Source of the DNA: Ignelater luminosus
Lineage: Eukaryota > Arthropoda > Insecta > Coleoptera > Elateridae
DNA length: 64,000 bases
Assembly: GCA_011009095.1 (NCBI GenBank)
Contig: VTPC01003481.1
Coordinates: 29,156 to 93,155, forward strand
Reading direction: 5' to 3'
This document shows positions 23,183-34,325 of the stretch, one piece after another (positions within the stretch are counted from its first letter, which is position 1; every line of letters starts with the position of its first letter). Made by a program: the position numbers and the translations under genes. The notes beneath the pieces are model-generated. The model did no database searches, had not been told where the DNA came from, and saw only the letters and a list, made by a program, of their open reading frames with translations.

Positions 23183-24338
23183 AGTATGACCAGCTGGCAG
23201 TCGAAGTACAGAAATTACTGCTCTTATTCTATTATTGGCCCGTCGCGTAGTAACTAAAAGTTGAAGTTTGCCTATTTTCTAGCTGCGATTCTATGGTGGG
23301 CCCCTAGTGAAAAACCATCCGTGAGGTGATCAGATCCTCATTGTGATCAATGCAATTCAAATGTTGTTGACGACAGTAAAGAGAATATTTCACAGAAGTC
23401 TGTTAATATAAACCGTCAGTTATTCAAGCAGTGATACTTGAAACTTTAATGTCCGACCACTATTAACTAACAATACCTAATGTGATATTGTGAGAGATAT
23501 TACAATTTCAAGTATTTTTGAATTTTCACCAGCTTTTTTGCGTTCGATTTTTAATATCGTGTGTAAGCAAGAATAGAATCATCTCTCTGTTTGCTATCGA
23601 CTGACCTTTTATTTCTTTTATCTCTCGTATTCCGCCCACTAATCATTAAATCGTACATTTACAAAGCATTTCTTGACAGTTTTTTTTTCTTTCAAAGTTG
23701 TTGATCTTAAATGAAAAAACGTAGGTGTTACCTAATTTTAATACACCTGCATTCATTATTTTTTAGGTTTTTTATTTTATATCATCCTAGAGATTTTATT
23801 TGGTAACATTGTTTTCCAATCGTCTAATTTTGTCCTTTTGTTATAGCTTGTGTCGTGACTATCGGTTGTTAATTCATTATCAGCATTTACGTTGACGAAT
23901 TGACTAGTAGGAATTCCAATAATTGAAAGCTCCTTTATATCACAATTTGTATCGATTGCTTGTGTAATTTCAATTTTTTTTTCTAATTTTGTAAAACATA
24001 ATTTGTATTTAAAAAAAAAGCTTCTTAATGAATTGTATTGCAAAAGAAGCACGTAGCTGAAGTGTTTCATTATGGAAATCATCGACTGATTAATTATGAA
24101 CGGTATACCCATCAGTCCATTTGAAATATTGAAAAGGAAACAAGGGTTTGACACTGCAAATTGATAATGACATGTTATGTACCTACAAGTGCTGCATGAA
24201 AAACAGAAATGGAGACACCTACAAAACAGAAAGTTTTAAACGAAATAAAACTAATATTTCCAGATAGTATTTTGTATACGAAATATTATTTTAACTCTAC
24301 TTAATTATATTCTAACAATATTCTTTTTCTCTTTGCAG
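23183..24338. other. AT-rich sequence with one candidate terminal exon
   Basis: No repeat family recognised. It contains the weak minus-strand exon candidate at 23777-23982, listed separately. Confidence 0.4.
23777..23982 (-). CDS. candidate terminal exon of an unknown gene (weak)
   Basis: I do not recognise this protein. A minus-strand open frame ends at a TAA at 23777 and runs back past a possible splice acceptor at about 23983, after a T-rich stretch. The exon would encode about 68 residues, mostly polar, with 'FVNVNADNELTTDSHDTSYN' and a basic end 'KLDDWKTMLPNKISRMI'. Composition differs from the hydrophobic junk typical of AT-rich DNA. The open frame continues upstream to 24154, so the acceptor is optional. 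No polyadenylation signal of standard form was seen. Confidence 0.2.
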
Positions 24339-24386
24339 GTACGACAGCCTTATGTGGCCACAAATAATTAAGATAGAGACACAGCT
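24339..24386 (+). CDS. candidate 48-nt internal exon with strong splice sites
   Basis: A branch-point-like 'ttctaac' (24310-24316) and a pyrimidine tract lead to 'tttgcag' ending at 24338. The 48-nt segment is followed by 'GTAAGTAC' from 24387, a near-ideal donor. One of three frames is open (phase starting at nucleotide 2: 'YDSLMWPQIIKIETQ'); the other two have stops. The length is a multiple of three, as expected for a cassette exon. I do not recognise the peptide, and no flanking exon was found within the window. Confidence 0.4.
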
Positions 24387-26925
24387 GTAAGTACAAACGT
24401 AAAATAAGTAATTTCCTCGAGAAGATGTCAATGTTTGTTTAAGAGGCACACCTCTAATTATTAATTTATGCACGTGAGTTCTCATTTAAACTTTCAGTAA
24501 AAGTAAACCTCCTGAAACCATTTCATTGCACTAAAATATTCTACACTTTATTACAAATTTTCTAAACGTACATGTTGAAAATGTAGTTTCGGTAGATGTA
24601 AACATCAATAAATTTTCATTCTGTTCAACTTCAATTCAAACTGGGCATTTTTTATCAGTTTATTTAACATAAGAGTATGAAGAAACTTTTTATATGAAAT
24701 TAACAACCTGCTCGATATCTTGAAACACCGCTTATTTCGGACAGTCATGAGCCTTGCATGGTTGAAAGTACATAGTGTTTACTTCGACACAAATCATTCA
24801 TGATGTAGACGTGGTGACTACTTGCGCTTGCAATACACCGATCACCCTTTCCTTTACTATCTGTAGCTTTAACAAAAATATATTTTAAACATCTTTAAAC
24901 AACTTACCCGTTTTATATCAGTAATATTTAATTATATTTGTTTAAGAAGATTTCAAAAAAGTTTAATACTGTTTAGAATTTGTATTATACCGGGTGTCTA
25001 AAATCAGGTTTACGCTATTTTCCATGCACGAATATAAAGTTCAACATATTTGAATTTTAAGAAGTAACCTAACAGGTGACAATGAAGTGTTCAAAACTGT
25101 CTTGTATGATAAACATCAAGGGATGACTAGCAAACAATACAGCGCTTCACCACTTATGTGGTAACTTAAATAACTTAAATATACGTAATGGCTTTATTGT
25201 AAAAGCAAAATAATTTTGCAGGAGGAATTTTTAAATTACAAACATCCATCATAAACGTTTCTGAAATTCTTTGACTGCTTTGTTACCTACTGTGTTACAT
25301 AACTGTTAAAGTTATTTATTTTTAACAATCTTCTGTTCTCTTATACAAGATTTTCTTTATGCTACTTTAATTACATTATATTAATTAAAATTTAATTTTA
25401 CTAAAACAAAGCACGGTTGCGTTTTAACTAGATTTTCTCTTCCAAATTGTACTATTTTCGTTATATAATCAAACGCTTTGCTTCGCAGTCTAGTGAATTT
25501 CCACGAAGACAATACTATTTGATGTCTTTCTAATAAAAACATTCCACAACATAATACTGTATGTAATATGATAGTTTAGAAACTGTCAGGATAACAATAG
25601 AGTTAAAATATCTCTTTTTAAAACACAAATTAAGTAAATGATGTAAAAAGTCACATAACGTTCAATTAAGTACAGATCAAAATATAATCGTAAAAAGGTT
25701 TCGATGCCGAAAAAATTGTCCCTATTTGTAACCGCGTGTTTGTTGAAATTAGTTCAGTTGAACGAACACGCCGTGACATAACTGTAACGAAAAACCCTCT
25801 TCATCGAATCGCATCCGGTTTATAAATTATCTGGAAGCTGTCATTTCTAAAACCCGCAAATTCTACTACGCAAAATATCCAATAAATTTACACACTACAG
25901 CCGCCGCCACAGTGAACGTTTCTAATAAGGTAAATTTGTAACGTTAATAAATTGCTTTATTAAGTACCTTTCGGGATGTAAAGTTTTTTGTTTTAATATT
26001 TTGTTCGAAGTAGCTTACTCTGCGGATTTCGCTTCCTCCTCTACCTTTTTTTTAATTTAAAATATGTCTATAAATAAAACAGATTAACTTTAAATGAAAT
26101 TCTAAATTAACAAATAACAGGAATGGCTGGTCCTTTGAGTAATACAATTCTTTGATGCCGTCTCTCAATAATTAGGTCATCTTGCTCCAGTTGCTGTGCT
26201 TATGAGAGATACCTACAAGTACAAAGTTTTAGATCTCGGCAGATAGCAATTCCTGTCAACTCTTATATTAATTGCTTGGTGTTCATGTTATCTTGCTTTA
26301 GAACTCTTCCAATTTCTTCATGATCAAGCTTTTCAAAAACGGTCAATTTTCACTGATCAAGAAGGAATCGTGAAAGCATCCCTAAAGTGTCTTAAAAAAA
26401 ACATTCATGAAAACTGACTTATAGGTTTGTAAATTACAATGCTACTGTTGTAAAACAGAATTTCCGAGCTGGACGAGATTGCATCATCAGAAGCCTTAAT
26501 AAGAAAACAATCACGTCCTCATGTGAAATGTATGTATACCAGTGAAAAGGAAAGACAGTTGTAAGCTACATCTTACTTAATAGCCTCTAAGCGGTATTCA
26601 ACATCGAGACGGCACAACTGGCTTACTTTAGTTACTTTGTACTGAGGAGTTTTGGGTGCTAAAGGTTTAGGCACACATTTGTAAGCTGCTAGAAAAAAAT
26701 AGCAATAGATTCTGCCATTGCTCCTTTAAGAAATTAGGATAACAGCTGCAAACTCTTCCATTGGAAGGAACAAAGTTTGATCTTACTTTAAAAAATTTTC
26801 TCTGCTCTTACCTAACTTCCTCTCTGACTTTCTTATTCCATGAAACACTAACATTTAAATTTGAACTTGAATTTGAACAAATGTTAATTTACAACACCCT
26901 ACCAGTATTTTTGGCCGTTTAATAT
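24387..26925. other. AT-rich intergenic or intronic sequence
   Basis: Nothing coding recognised. 'accgggtgtctaaaatcagg' at about 24998 looks like one end of a mariner-like MITE, but no matching opposite end was found. Confidence 0.4.
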
Positions 26926-26929
26926 TTCC

Positions 26930-27720
26930 GAACTCTATGGTCAAGATTTTGTCCAGATTCCAAAATCGATGCCATCCAGACAATATAAAGAAGTTCCACT
27001 GCTTTTTCCATTCGATCTCTGTACATGATTCTTGGCCTATCTAATCTTCTTTCTGGCAACCGTTTCGTGCCCATACCACTTCACTCGTTTCTATGTTATT
27101 GCTTCTGATAATTTTGTGGTTTGTGTATTATCAGAAGATTTTTGTTTCATTTTCTATACGTGGCCATAGTTTTGACTTCAGATATTTGTCCATTTAGTTT
27201 TGTCCTGCTTACATACATTTGCAACTTCTGTGCTGCACTTTTTTCCTAAGACTGCTTTTTTAAGGTGTACGAATAATAAATGCATTTTTCTACCACATGC
27301 TCTTCTTTCTTTTCGTATTTGTGGTATACAAAGTATAATGTCTATAAAAGCGACCTGGTTTTTTTATGTTTTCTATTTTATTCTCAATTCTCGTTCCTAT
27401 AATTCTCCCGTAACTGAAGTTGTTGCACTTTGCATTTAAACTTCTACGCATACTTTTATTTGTTTTTTTAAAGATTGGTGTTATATCTGCTTCTTTTCAT
27501 TCTAAGAGGATATCATCTTGCTCTATAAGACTGATAGAAGTATTTAATTTCCTTTGCTGTTGGTGAAGCATGCTTTGTGAATTCAGTTAGTGTACCTCCA
27601 GAATACTTGACTTGATTATTTTTCATGACTCCTACTGCTCTATCTAACTCTCCCAGCGTTATTTCTTTGAAGTCCTCATCTGTTTCTTCATATTGACTAT
27701 ACAAGACTTGAAATTTAGTT
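26930..27720 (-). pseudogene. LINE reverse transcriptase relic
   Basis: From 27704 the minus strand reads 'DFKEITLGELDRAVGVMKNN' and 'EFTKHASPTAKEI', the RT start region (family: EVxxALxxMKNNKxPGxDxIxxE), with the conserved PG lost. Near 27430-27500 'DITPIFKKTNKS' matches the 'PIFKKGDKSxCxNYRGI' block. At 26940-27060 'RLPERRLDRPRIMYRDRMEK' matches the C-terminal 'RLPxGRPxxxW' type tail. The YADD palm core is absent and stops are frequent, so this is an old, deleted copy. Confidence 0.6.
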
Positions 27721-28180
27721 ACTAAATATTCTCACATTTGAGTACTGAATCCAAGATTTGAAATATTTGTGTTATAAGGAATTACACTTCCTCTTTTTTT
27801 AACACCTGTAATTTCAAATTAAAAAGTAAAATAAACTTTACAAATCATGACTTATCCCTAGACAAATAACATCTCTTCCCGCGTCGATCACAATAGGCAG
27901 AATAATGCTTGAACCTACCTGAATCACTTTGACAATACTTCGTTACTTACCTGTAGCATACAGGTCTAATCCTGCTCAAAGCTAGCATTAGAATTGCTTA
28001 CACATCAATGCAGTTATCAAAATTTCAAAAATTACTAACTTACATTAAATGATCAAAGTCAAGTTTAAACTCTCATCAAATTAAATAAGCAAATGTGATT
28101 GAATACAAACTTAGGTTATTATCAAATAAATCAGAACGTTTCAAAAGGTGCCTAGTCTATCTTTGAATCTTTACTGATAG
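27721..28180. other. AT-rich intergenic sequence, nothing recognised
   Basis: Short stretch between the LINE relic and the pogo-like element with no visible feature. Confidence 0.5.
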
Positions 28181-28182
28181 TA

Positions 28183-30182
28183 GGGTAAGTCAAGGAGATC
28201 GAGCACTTTTGAAAGAAGTTAGTTATTTTGCTAATTTTTTGAAATTTACTTTTTATTTTTGTCAAGTCGTTACACATACGGTTCTAATAATAAACAAATA
28301 ATATTTACAAAAGACTAAACGAAAATATTTTAATTTTTAGCAAAAAACACTAGCTGGTCAGTCTGTTCCGTATATATGAGTAAGAGCGACCACTCACTAC
28401 GGGTGAGATCGACCTAAAAGAACAAACTAATTTAAACTTAGTTTTTTTCTTCAGTTTCAAATGTTACCACATTTCGAGCATTCTTCATGCTACCAATGGC
28501 TGCAGCTCATACATTTGATCCAAGCGTCCTTTCTTGCTGCTTTAAAGTAGTTTTCACCGCATCTTACGCATTCATTTTCATTCCATTTTCTGATGATGGA
28601 CTATCACTTCCCGAAACTGTATTTTACTTTTTTTTGCCTTGTTTTTTCTTTTTGGGTTGCAATGCGGTTTGAGCTATTCAGTATGGTGGCAAGCTGTGTG
28701 CCATATTTCTTGGTTATCACTACTGTGCTTGTTTTTAGAATTGCCGAAATGTCTTTAGTAAGTAATTTTCCTGTTGTAGTAGTAAATAATGAGTCTTTTG
28801 ACACGGCAACCATAGCAAAATTATGATGCGCTTCTCACAGTTTCAGTTCCTCGACCGAGTTTCTAGGCGATGTATGGCCATCAACAATTAGTAAGACTGC
28901 GCCTGCTGGTTGCTTAGGCAAAAAGATGCAATTCAAGCCATCTTTAGAAATGGTGGCATTAACGTATGCTGATTTCTGTGACATTGCAATTTGACTGCTG
29001 GCTGAGTTTCCGTGTTTGCCTTTAAATATGCAAAATGGGGAATGAAACATCCCATCTGCATTGGAGCATGCAATGACTAAAATAGTTTTGTCTTTCTCAC
29101 CTGAAATAAGAGAGAAAACATTCTTCAGACCTCTTTCCGCTAAGGCTTGGGTAGGTCTATTGTTGACCTGCAAGCCGGTCTCATCAAGGTTGCATATGTT
29201 TGAACGTTTACCATACAGATTATTTTTTGGAATGAGTTTGTTCCAATAGTGAAAAATAGTGTTTCACGGCCTCTGATTCATACCAGTAGCTGGAGCAACA
29301 AAAATTCCTTTAGTTTTTCTAATAAACAGTTCGGGATAACTAGTCATAGCGAGCTTTGTTCCATTTTTAATAAAACTGTGCTTTAGCTTCTAGACCAGTG
29401 GAAAAACCCTAGTTTGAACAGATTCTCTGTCTGAAGCAAATGCTTGCAATTGTTTTATGTTCCGAACCAATTTAAATTCTACGTCGTCACCCAAACATGA
29501 TGCCGGACCAAGTCTATTGTATTTCAGTGCATCAGACTTCCTAATTTTATCCTTCCGTGTGTTTTTAGGAATTCCGTAATTCTGACTTGCTCAGTTTACT
29601 CCCATTGTTTTATTTTTTATACGCTCCATACTGTTTTTTAACGATTCAGCACTTTATTTAGCTGGGTTGTCATTTTTCTGTCTGTCAACCGTAAGCATTC
29701 TTAATCAATCTGAAACGATGGGAGCTTTCAGTATATTCTATTATATAAACTTTTTAATTTATACTAAAATGTTTAAGTTTTGATTGTGGTCAGACTCTCC
29801 TATATAAACATGGTCAAACTATACCAAATTGCAGGTAGAGATCGACCACCTTGTTGTTACAAAGCTAAATCAAACTCATGTGTTTTTTTTTGAGGTTATA
29901 ATAACCAAATTGCATGCATATTCTAACAGATGAAAGCCAATACGTTTACAAAGCTTATCTGTTTTCAAGTATCACTATCAACTTTTACAGATAAAAGATT
30001 CCCACGTCCGCAAAAAATTAAAAACGAATACTGAAATCACAACACCTACTTTCAGCAATGAAAAACTTAAATTAGTCGTGAAGTATCGTTTACACCCGCA
30101 TGCAAAAGGCTTTTTTGCGGCAAACCTGAATTACTAGCACTGGTCGGTCTCTCCCGATGGTCGAACTCTCACAGACTTATCC
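28183..30182 (-). mobile_element. pogo/Tigger-like DNA transposon with degenerate ends
   Basis: The left end 'gggtaagtcaaggagatcga' and the inverted right end 'ggataagtctgtgagagttc' are similar, each flanked by TA (28181-28182 and 30183-30184), the pogo target-site duplication. The length of 2.0 kb suits pogo/Tigger elements. 'GAGATCGACC'-like motifs recur inside both ends (about 28196, 28408, 29838 and 30155), resembling subterminal transposase-binding repeats. The transposase pseudogene lies between them. Confidence 0.65.
28400..29690 (-). pseudogene. pogo/Tigger-type transposase pseudogene (DDE_1, Jerky-like)
   Basis: Minus-strand order: remnants of the N-terminal HTH near 29570-29690 ('MERIKNKTMGVN', 'NYGIPKNT'). 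Then 'ALKYNRLGPASCLGDDVEFK' near 29500 and 'NNLYGKRSNICNLDETGLQV' near 29190, with the first catalytic Asp in the NxDET block. The open frame 28835-29173 follows ('RPTQALAERGLKNVFSLIS', 'MFHSPFCIFKGKHGN', 'GAVLLIVDGHTSPRNSVEEL'), where the second Asp of the VDGHxSH motif is kept. The third catalytic region (QPLDxxxFxPLK) is missing; the frame passes to the tail 'STVVITKKYGTQLATILNSS' (28604-28813). A central deletion and several stops inactivate it. Domain content and enclosing ends agree on pogo. Confidence 0.85.
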
Positions 30183-30184
30183 TA

Positions 30185-33100
30185 AACAAAGTAAAAAATG
30201 AAGATAAGAAAACAGAAAGCTCAAGCCTTTTTACAGTAAATAGATAATAATTTTCAAATTTGCACTTTCTTTCAACACCCTTGTATAATAAAGTAGAACT
30301 GACAAATGACACACAAAACTAACCTTTTATACTCAAACACAGAACTTTTAGGAAACATTCGGAAAACAATTTAAATTATTCTGTTGGTCAATTTAAAACG
30401 AGAATAATCTTATTGGTGCCTGGGTTACTAGAGCAAAATAAATTGTAATTCATCTTACACCCAGATAACCAGGAAAAACCCTGATATCTTCCACAATGAA
30501 CGGTCCGTAGAATTCTCTCAATTTAATTTCCTTAATTCCTTTTATAAAAGGATTATCTGCTCAAGCTACCAATTATTATTTACAACTGCTTTTGTACTAA
30601 AGCACGTGTATACAATGAGAACTTTTTCATAAAATTTAGAACTAAAACTTTCCACAGTTTACAAAGAATTTTGCCTTTAGTTTACGAAATATCTCATTTC
30701 GATACACAAATTACCGTTTTCTGAAACCCATTTTCCTTGATCAAAACCAATAACTCCACCAATCAAGGTTCATACAACCAATTCATAAAATGGAAGAAAC
30801 AAGACAGATTTCTAACATGTTTATATTGAAATAAGCAACTATGATATAATTAATGGTTGAAGTGGGTGAACTGAATTACAAGGTTACAAAAAAAAACAAA
30901 AGTAACTCCCAAAACTTACATTACATTCTATTTCATAAATTATAAGACACAAAAAAACTGTAAACTGTATAAATATTTAAATTAAACCGTTCTACATAAT
31001 ATAGATAAATTATTGCCTGCTAAGAGGTCACATCAATTAAAACTAAAAGCTTTTAAAATAAACATTGCCAATGTAGAATTTACTGGTTTAAAATTGTTTG
31101 AAGCTTAGGAAAAGAATATAAAACAGCGAACGGTTAGTCCCCGGCTAATCTAAAAATAAAATATTTGATTCCCCGACAACTTTTTTTTGAATACATTTGA
31201 TCGCTCTATCTGCAGGGTAAACGAATATCAAGTCCTGTCGGGTTTGTTATTTGACACAACATAAAGAGAACATTGGAAAGAATTGAAAACTAAACCTATC
31301 CTGTCTTGAAACTAACATTTTCCCTCAAGGAAAATGCAGGAAGAAAAGTTTTTGTGTCTAAATTCTGATTACTTTCATTCAAATAATCTTTCAGTAGCAG
31401 CTGGGATTTAAATTGAAATAGAACTAAAATAACTACATAAAATAGTACAAAAAGCAAATAAAAGAATAAAACCTTTGCTTAATTAGTTACTCGTGTTCAC
31501 AAAAAATAAAGGCAGCCAACAGGAAATGGGAACTGTTTCACAGGTCAAGTACTGTCGAGACAGGCAATCAATTAATGCAATTGAAAACATCTACAAATTG
31601 AAATGTTACGCTAAGAGAAGCAGTCACAAAAGAAGTTATTGGTGTTCTAGTCACGTCGAGCAAAACGAGAATGCAGTGACTGAATGAGCACTGCATATGT
31701 TTCAAATAATGGAGGACAGGCACCCTCTATATATATACTTCAGAAACTTAATTAAACTTACTTTGTTTCCGCAACTTTGTTTAATGAATTAGGTATACTA
31801 AGATTTGCCGCATCGTTCCTTAATAATTCACTTATTTATTTAAAGAGGAAATTTCTAAAACCGTAAATCTACCTACTTTCACGTCAAGTCAACTAGGGCT
31901 CGTAAAATGATGGTTTCAGGCTCAGTAAAAGGTTTAAATTTAAAAGTGTAGGTGTAGGATGATGCTGTCTGATATTTAATTAAACCTGGAGAATTTGTAA
32001 GTTAATTTCAAATTTATATCGTATTGATATGTGTCCCTTTCATACCGTTATATTATAAGATGCATATTTTCCAGTAAGTTAAGAAACTACTTTACATTTC
32101 GGGGAGAAGCTCCTGGAAGATTTTCATAAACTTCTATATTGTAAATGTATTTATTAGTCTGTTCACTAATATTCTGAGTAATTGAAATGAATTTATTAAA
32201 CAAGATAACAATACAATTAATTTAACTGATTGCTAGATCTATATTGAAAGTAATCTTTACATTTAGAAACTTGTTTTATTCTTTTGTCCAAATTATTTTG
32301 GCATATGTTTGAGCAAAATTCGATGTTTTAAGTAATGAAGCTTTGGTTAGTTGGCTAGTGTCTGAAACTAATACTACACTAAGTAGTGTACTGTAACGAG
32401 TTACTTTTGATTTGGTTACTATTAAACCGTTTACTGTAAATATTTACTTAGAAATTATCCATTTCGAATAAACACACCATAATTCACAGTTCAGAGTCGA
32501 TGGTTCTCCGTTCGTCTAACCGACCAAACTCCAGAATAAAACTAAAAGGTATACCAACGTAACTGTTACGCAAACCCTCTGTCTCTACATTTTCCTACTC
32601 TAACTCAAACTTGCTCGCAAGTTTTGCTCGACCGGTCAGGCAACTCATCCGAGAGGAATCTAGTTCAAGAAGAGCAAAATGTACCAACTGCCATTACCGA
32701 AACCAATTTGACCACCGACAGTTACTAAACCGATAACTATATTCACCGTGCAGCAAGTCCCACTGACAATGGCAATATCAAAGTAAAATGCAGATTCTTC
32801 TAAAGCTGCTCTGGAAGTAGCTGACATCCATGTAGATATAGTGTATCGACTAAAAAAAACAAGCTACTTGAAAAGACGGTGAAGTTTAACCTATCTGCAA
32901 AAGGTTCGTAGAAGAACTACGTCACCAATTCAACAGCTATACCTAAGAGAAGAAAAACCCCTTATTACTGCTCAGGGAAGATGTCAGGATGGTTGAACCC
33001 GACCACACTGGTCGGAAATGACAAAAAACCGGTCAAAACTAAATAACTCTCAGAATTGCTTAAATGTTTTGTATATAAGGTGTTATTGGCGTCTCTACTA

Positions 33101-33190
33101 TCCAAGTGATGTAGAAAATGAAAATTATTTTATTCATTTATTTGTTTTATCGACGAAATTTAAAAAAATTCGTATCTGAATTCGTACATT
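30185..33190. other. AT-rich intergenic sequence, no gene recognised
   Basis: About 3 kb without recognisable coding sequence. A 64-codon frame at 31493-31687 has no family resemblance. Confidence 0.45.
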
Positions 33191-33193
33191 CCC

Positions 33194-33656
33194 TCTGTCT
33201 GTTGGTCTGTTGCCATGTTACCATAACTTAACAGGACAGGTTATACATGAAATCAACTTAGACTCTTCTCCTAATTACAGATACATAATCGGTATTTCGA
33301 TATCTCGAATAGTTTTCGAGAAAATCAAGATCGAAGATGGCGATTTTTTGGTATAGTCTGTCTGTTGGTCTGTTGGTATGTTGCCGTATTTTTACAGGAC
33401 GTGCTATATATGAAATCAACTTAGAATATTCTCTTGACTACAGATGCGTAATCGGTATTTCGATATCTCGAATAGTTTTCGAGATAATCGAGATCGAAAA
33501 TGGCGATTTTTAAACATAGTCTATCTGTTGGTCTGTTGTCATGTTGCCGTAACTTTACAGGACATGTTATATAAAATCCACTTAGAATGTTCTCCTGATT
33601 ACAAATACATAATCGGTATTTTGATATCTCGAATACTTTTCGAGATAATTAAGATG
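33194..33656 (+). repeat. 163-bp tandem repeat, nearly three units
   Basis: The string 'tctgttggtctgttg' recurs at 33198, 33361 and 33524, exactly 163 bp apart each time. Flanking sequence repeats along with it, with small differences; the third unit is truncated near 33656. Each unit contains an imperfect palindrome 'atctcgaa....ttcgagat' that can form a stem. Such arrays occur inside nonautonomous insect DNA elements, but the host element is not identified. Confidence 0.9.
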
Positions 33657-34265
33657 GAATTTCTTTCCTTATTTATTTGTCTTCCTGCTACTTGTTGTGT
33701 ACTTTTAAGACGAATATTATGTCGTTTTTCTGAACAAAATATCAAATATAATATTTATACTGACACTATTTTTAATTGTTTTTCAACAAAAAAGTGACTG
33801 AGTTTCAAATTTGTTAAAAAGAATCGCGTTTGCTTTGTTTGCGGGTGTATAGTTCAAACATGGCAATCTGATTTTCGAGTAAATCTATAACTTAGTCGTT
33901 TTCAACAAACTCCATAGGAGTCCTTACTGAATTTTTAAAGCCTGTCTTATTTTTTTGATGTAAAATACGATTCTAAAGTAAAAAAAAGTTTTGAAAATTT
34001 TTTAAATTTCGGCGGCCAAAAAAACGAAGATAGCACATTATTTTTAGTTCTCGATGTAGAATCCAAATCTGAAGTCAGAGTTTCAAGATTTAAAAAAATG
34101 CGGACGGATCAAAATGATCAAAATAACCGCCAAAATTTGAAAAAAGTAACAAAACGGAATTCGTTGTGGTTATGCTTTGCATTCCCAGATGTTTTATTCT
34201 AAAATTAGCCCACCGATACCAAAGCTTCAATTTTGACTAATAAAGTTTATTTTTGAACATTTGGT
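33657..34265. other. AT-rich sequence adjoining the 163-bp repeats
   Basis: No coding motif. Position suggests it may belong to the same nonautonomous element as the tandem repeats, but boundaries are not visible. Confidence 0.35.
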
Positions 34266-34325
34266 CAGTGGCGTACCTATGGGGAGACGGGAGCCGGGCG
34301 GGGCAGTCCGCCCCGGGCTTCATTT
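34266..34325. mobile_element. hAT-like element end (one side only)
   Basis: 'cagtggcgtacctatgggg' followed by a GC-rich 'gcggggcagtccgccccggg' palindrome is a pattern seen at the ends of insect hAT nonautonomous elements. No matching opposite end with an 8-bp duplication was found. Confidence 0.4.

Noticed and set aside
24998..25020. MITE-like end 'accgggtgtctaaaatc'
   Set aside because: No matching opposite end or target duplication was found nearby.
25735..25785. Hairpin 'cgtgtttgtt ... aacgaacacg'
   Set aside because: A single imperfect stem with a long loop in AT-rich DNA and no associated feature; likely chance.
26110..26330. Minus-strand reading with 'KLDHEEIGRVLKQDN' and 'IIERRHQRIVLL'
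   Set aside because: It looked protein-like, but stops interrupt it and I could not assign a family.
27200..27439. 79-codon plus-strand frame
   Set aside because: Antisense to the LINE relic at 26930-27720, whose minus-strand reading shows RT motifs.
32790..32960. Possible Tc1-type HTH reading
   Set aside because: Only one short stretch resembled the motif and no second motif supported it.
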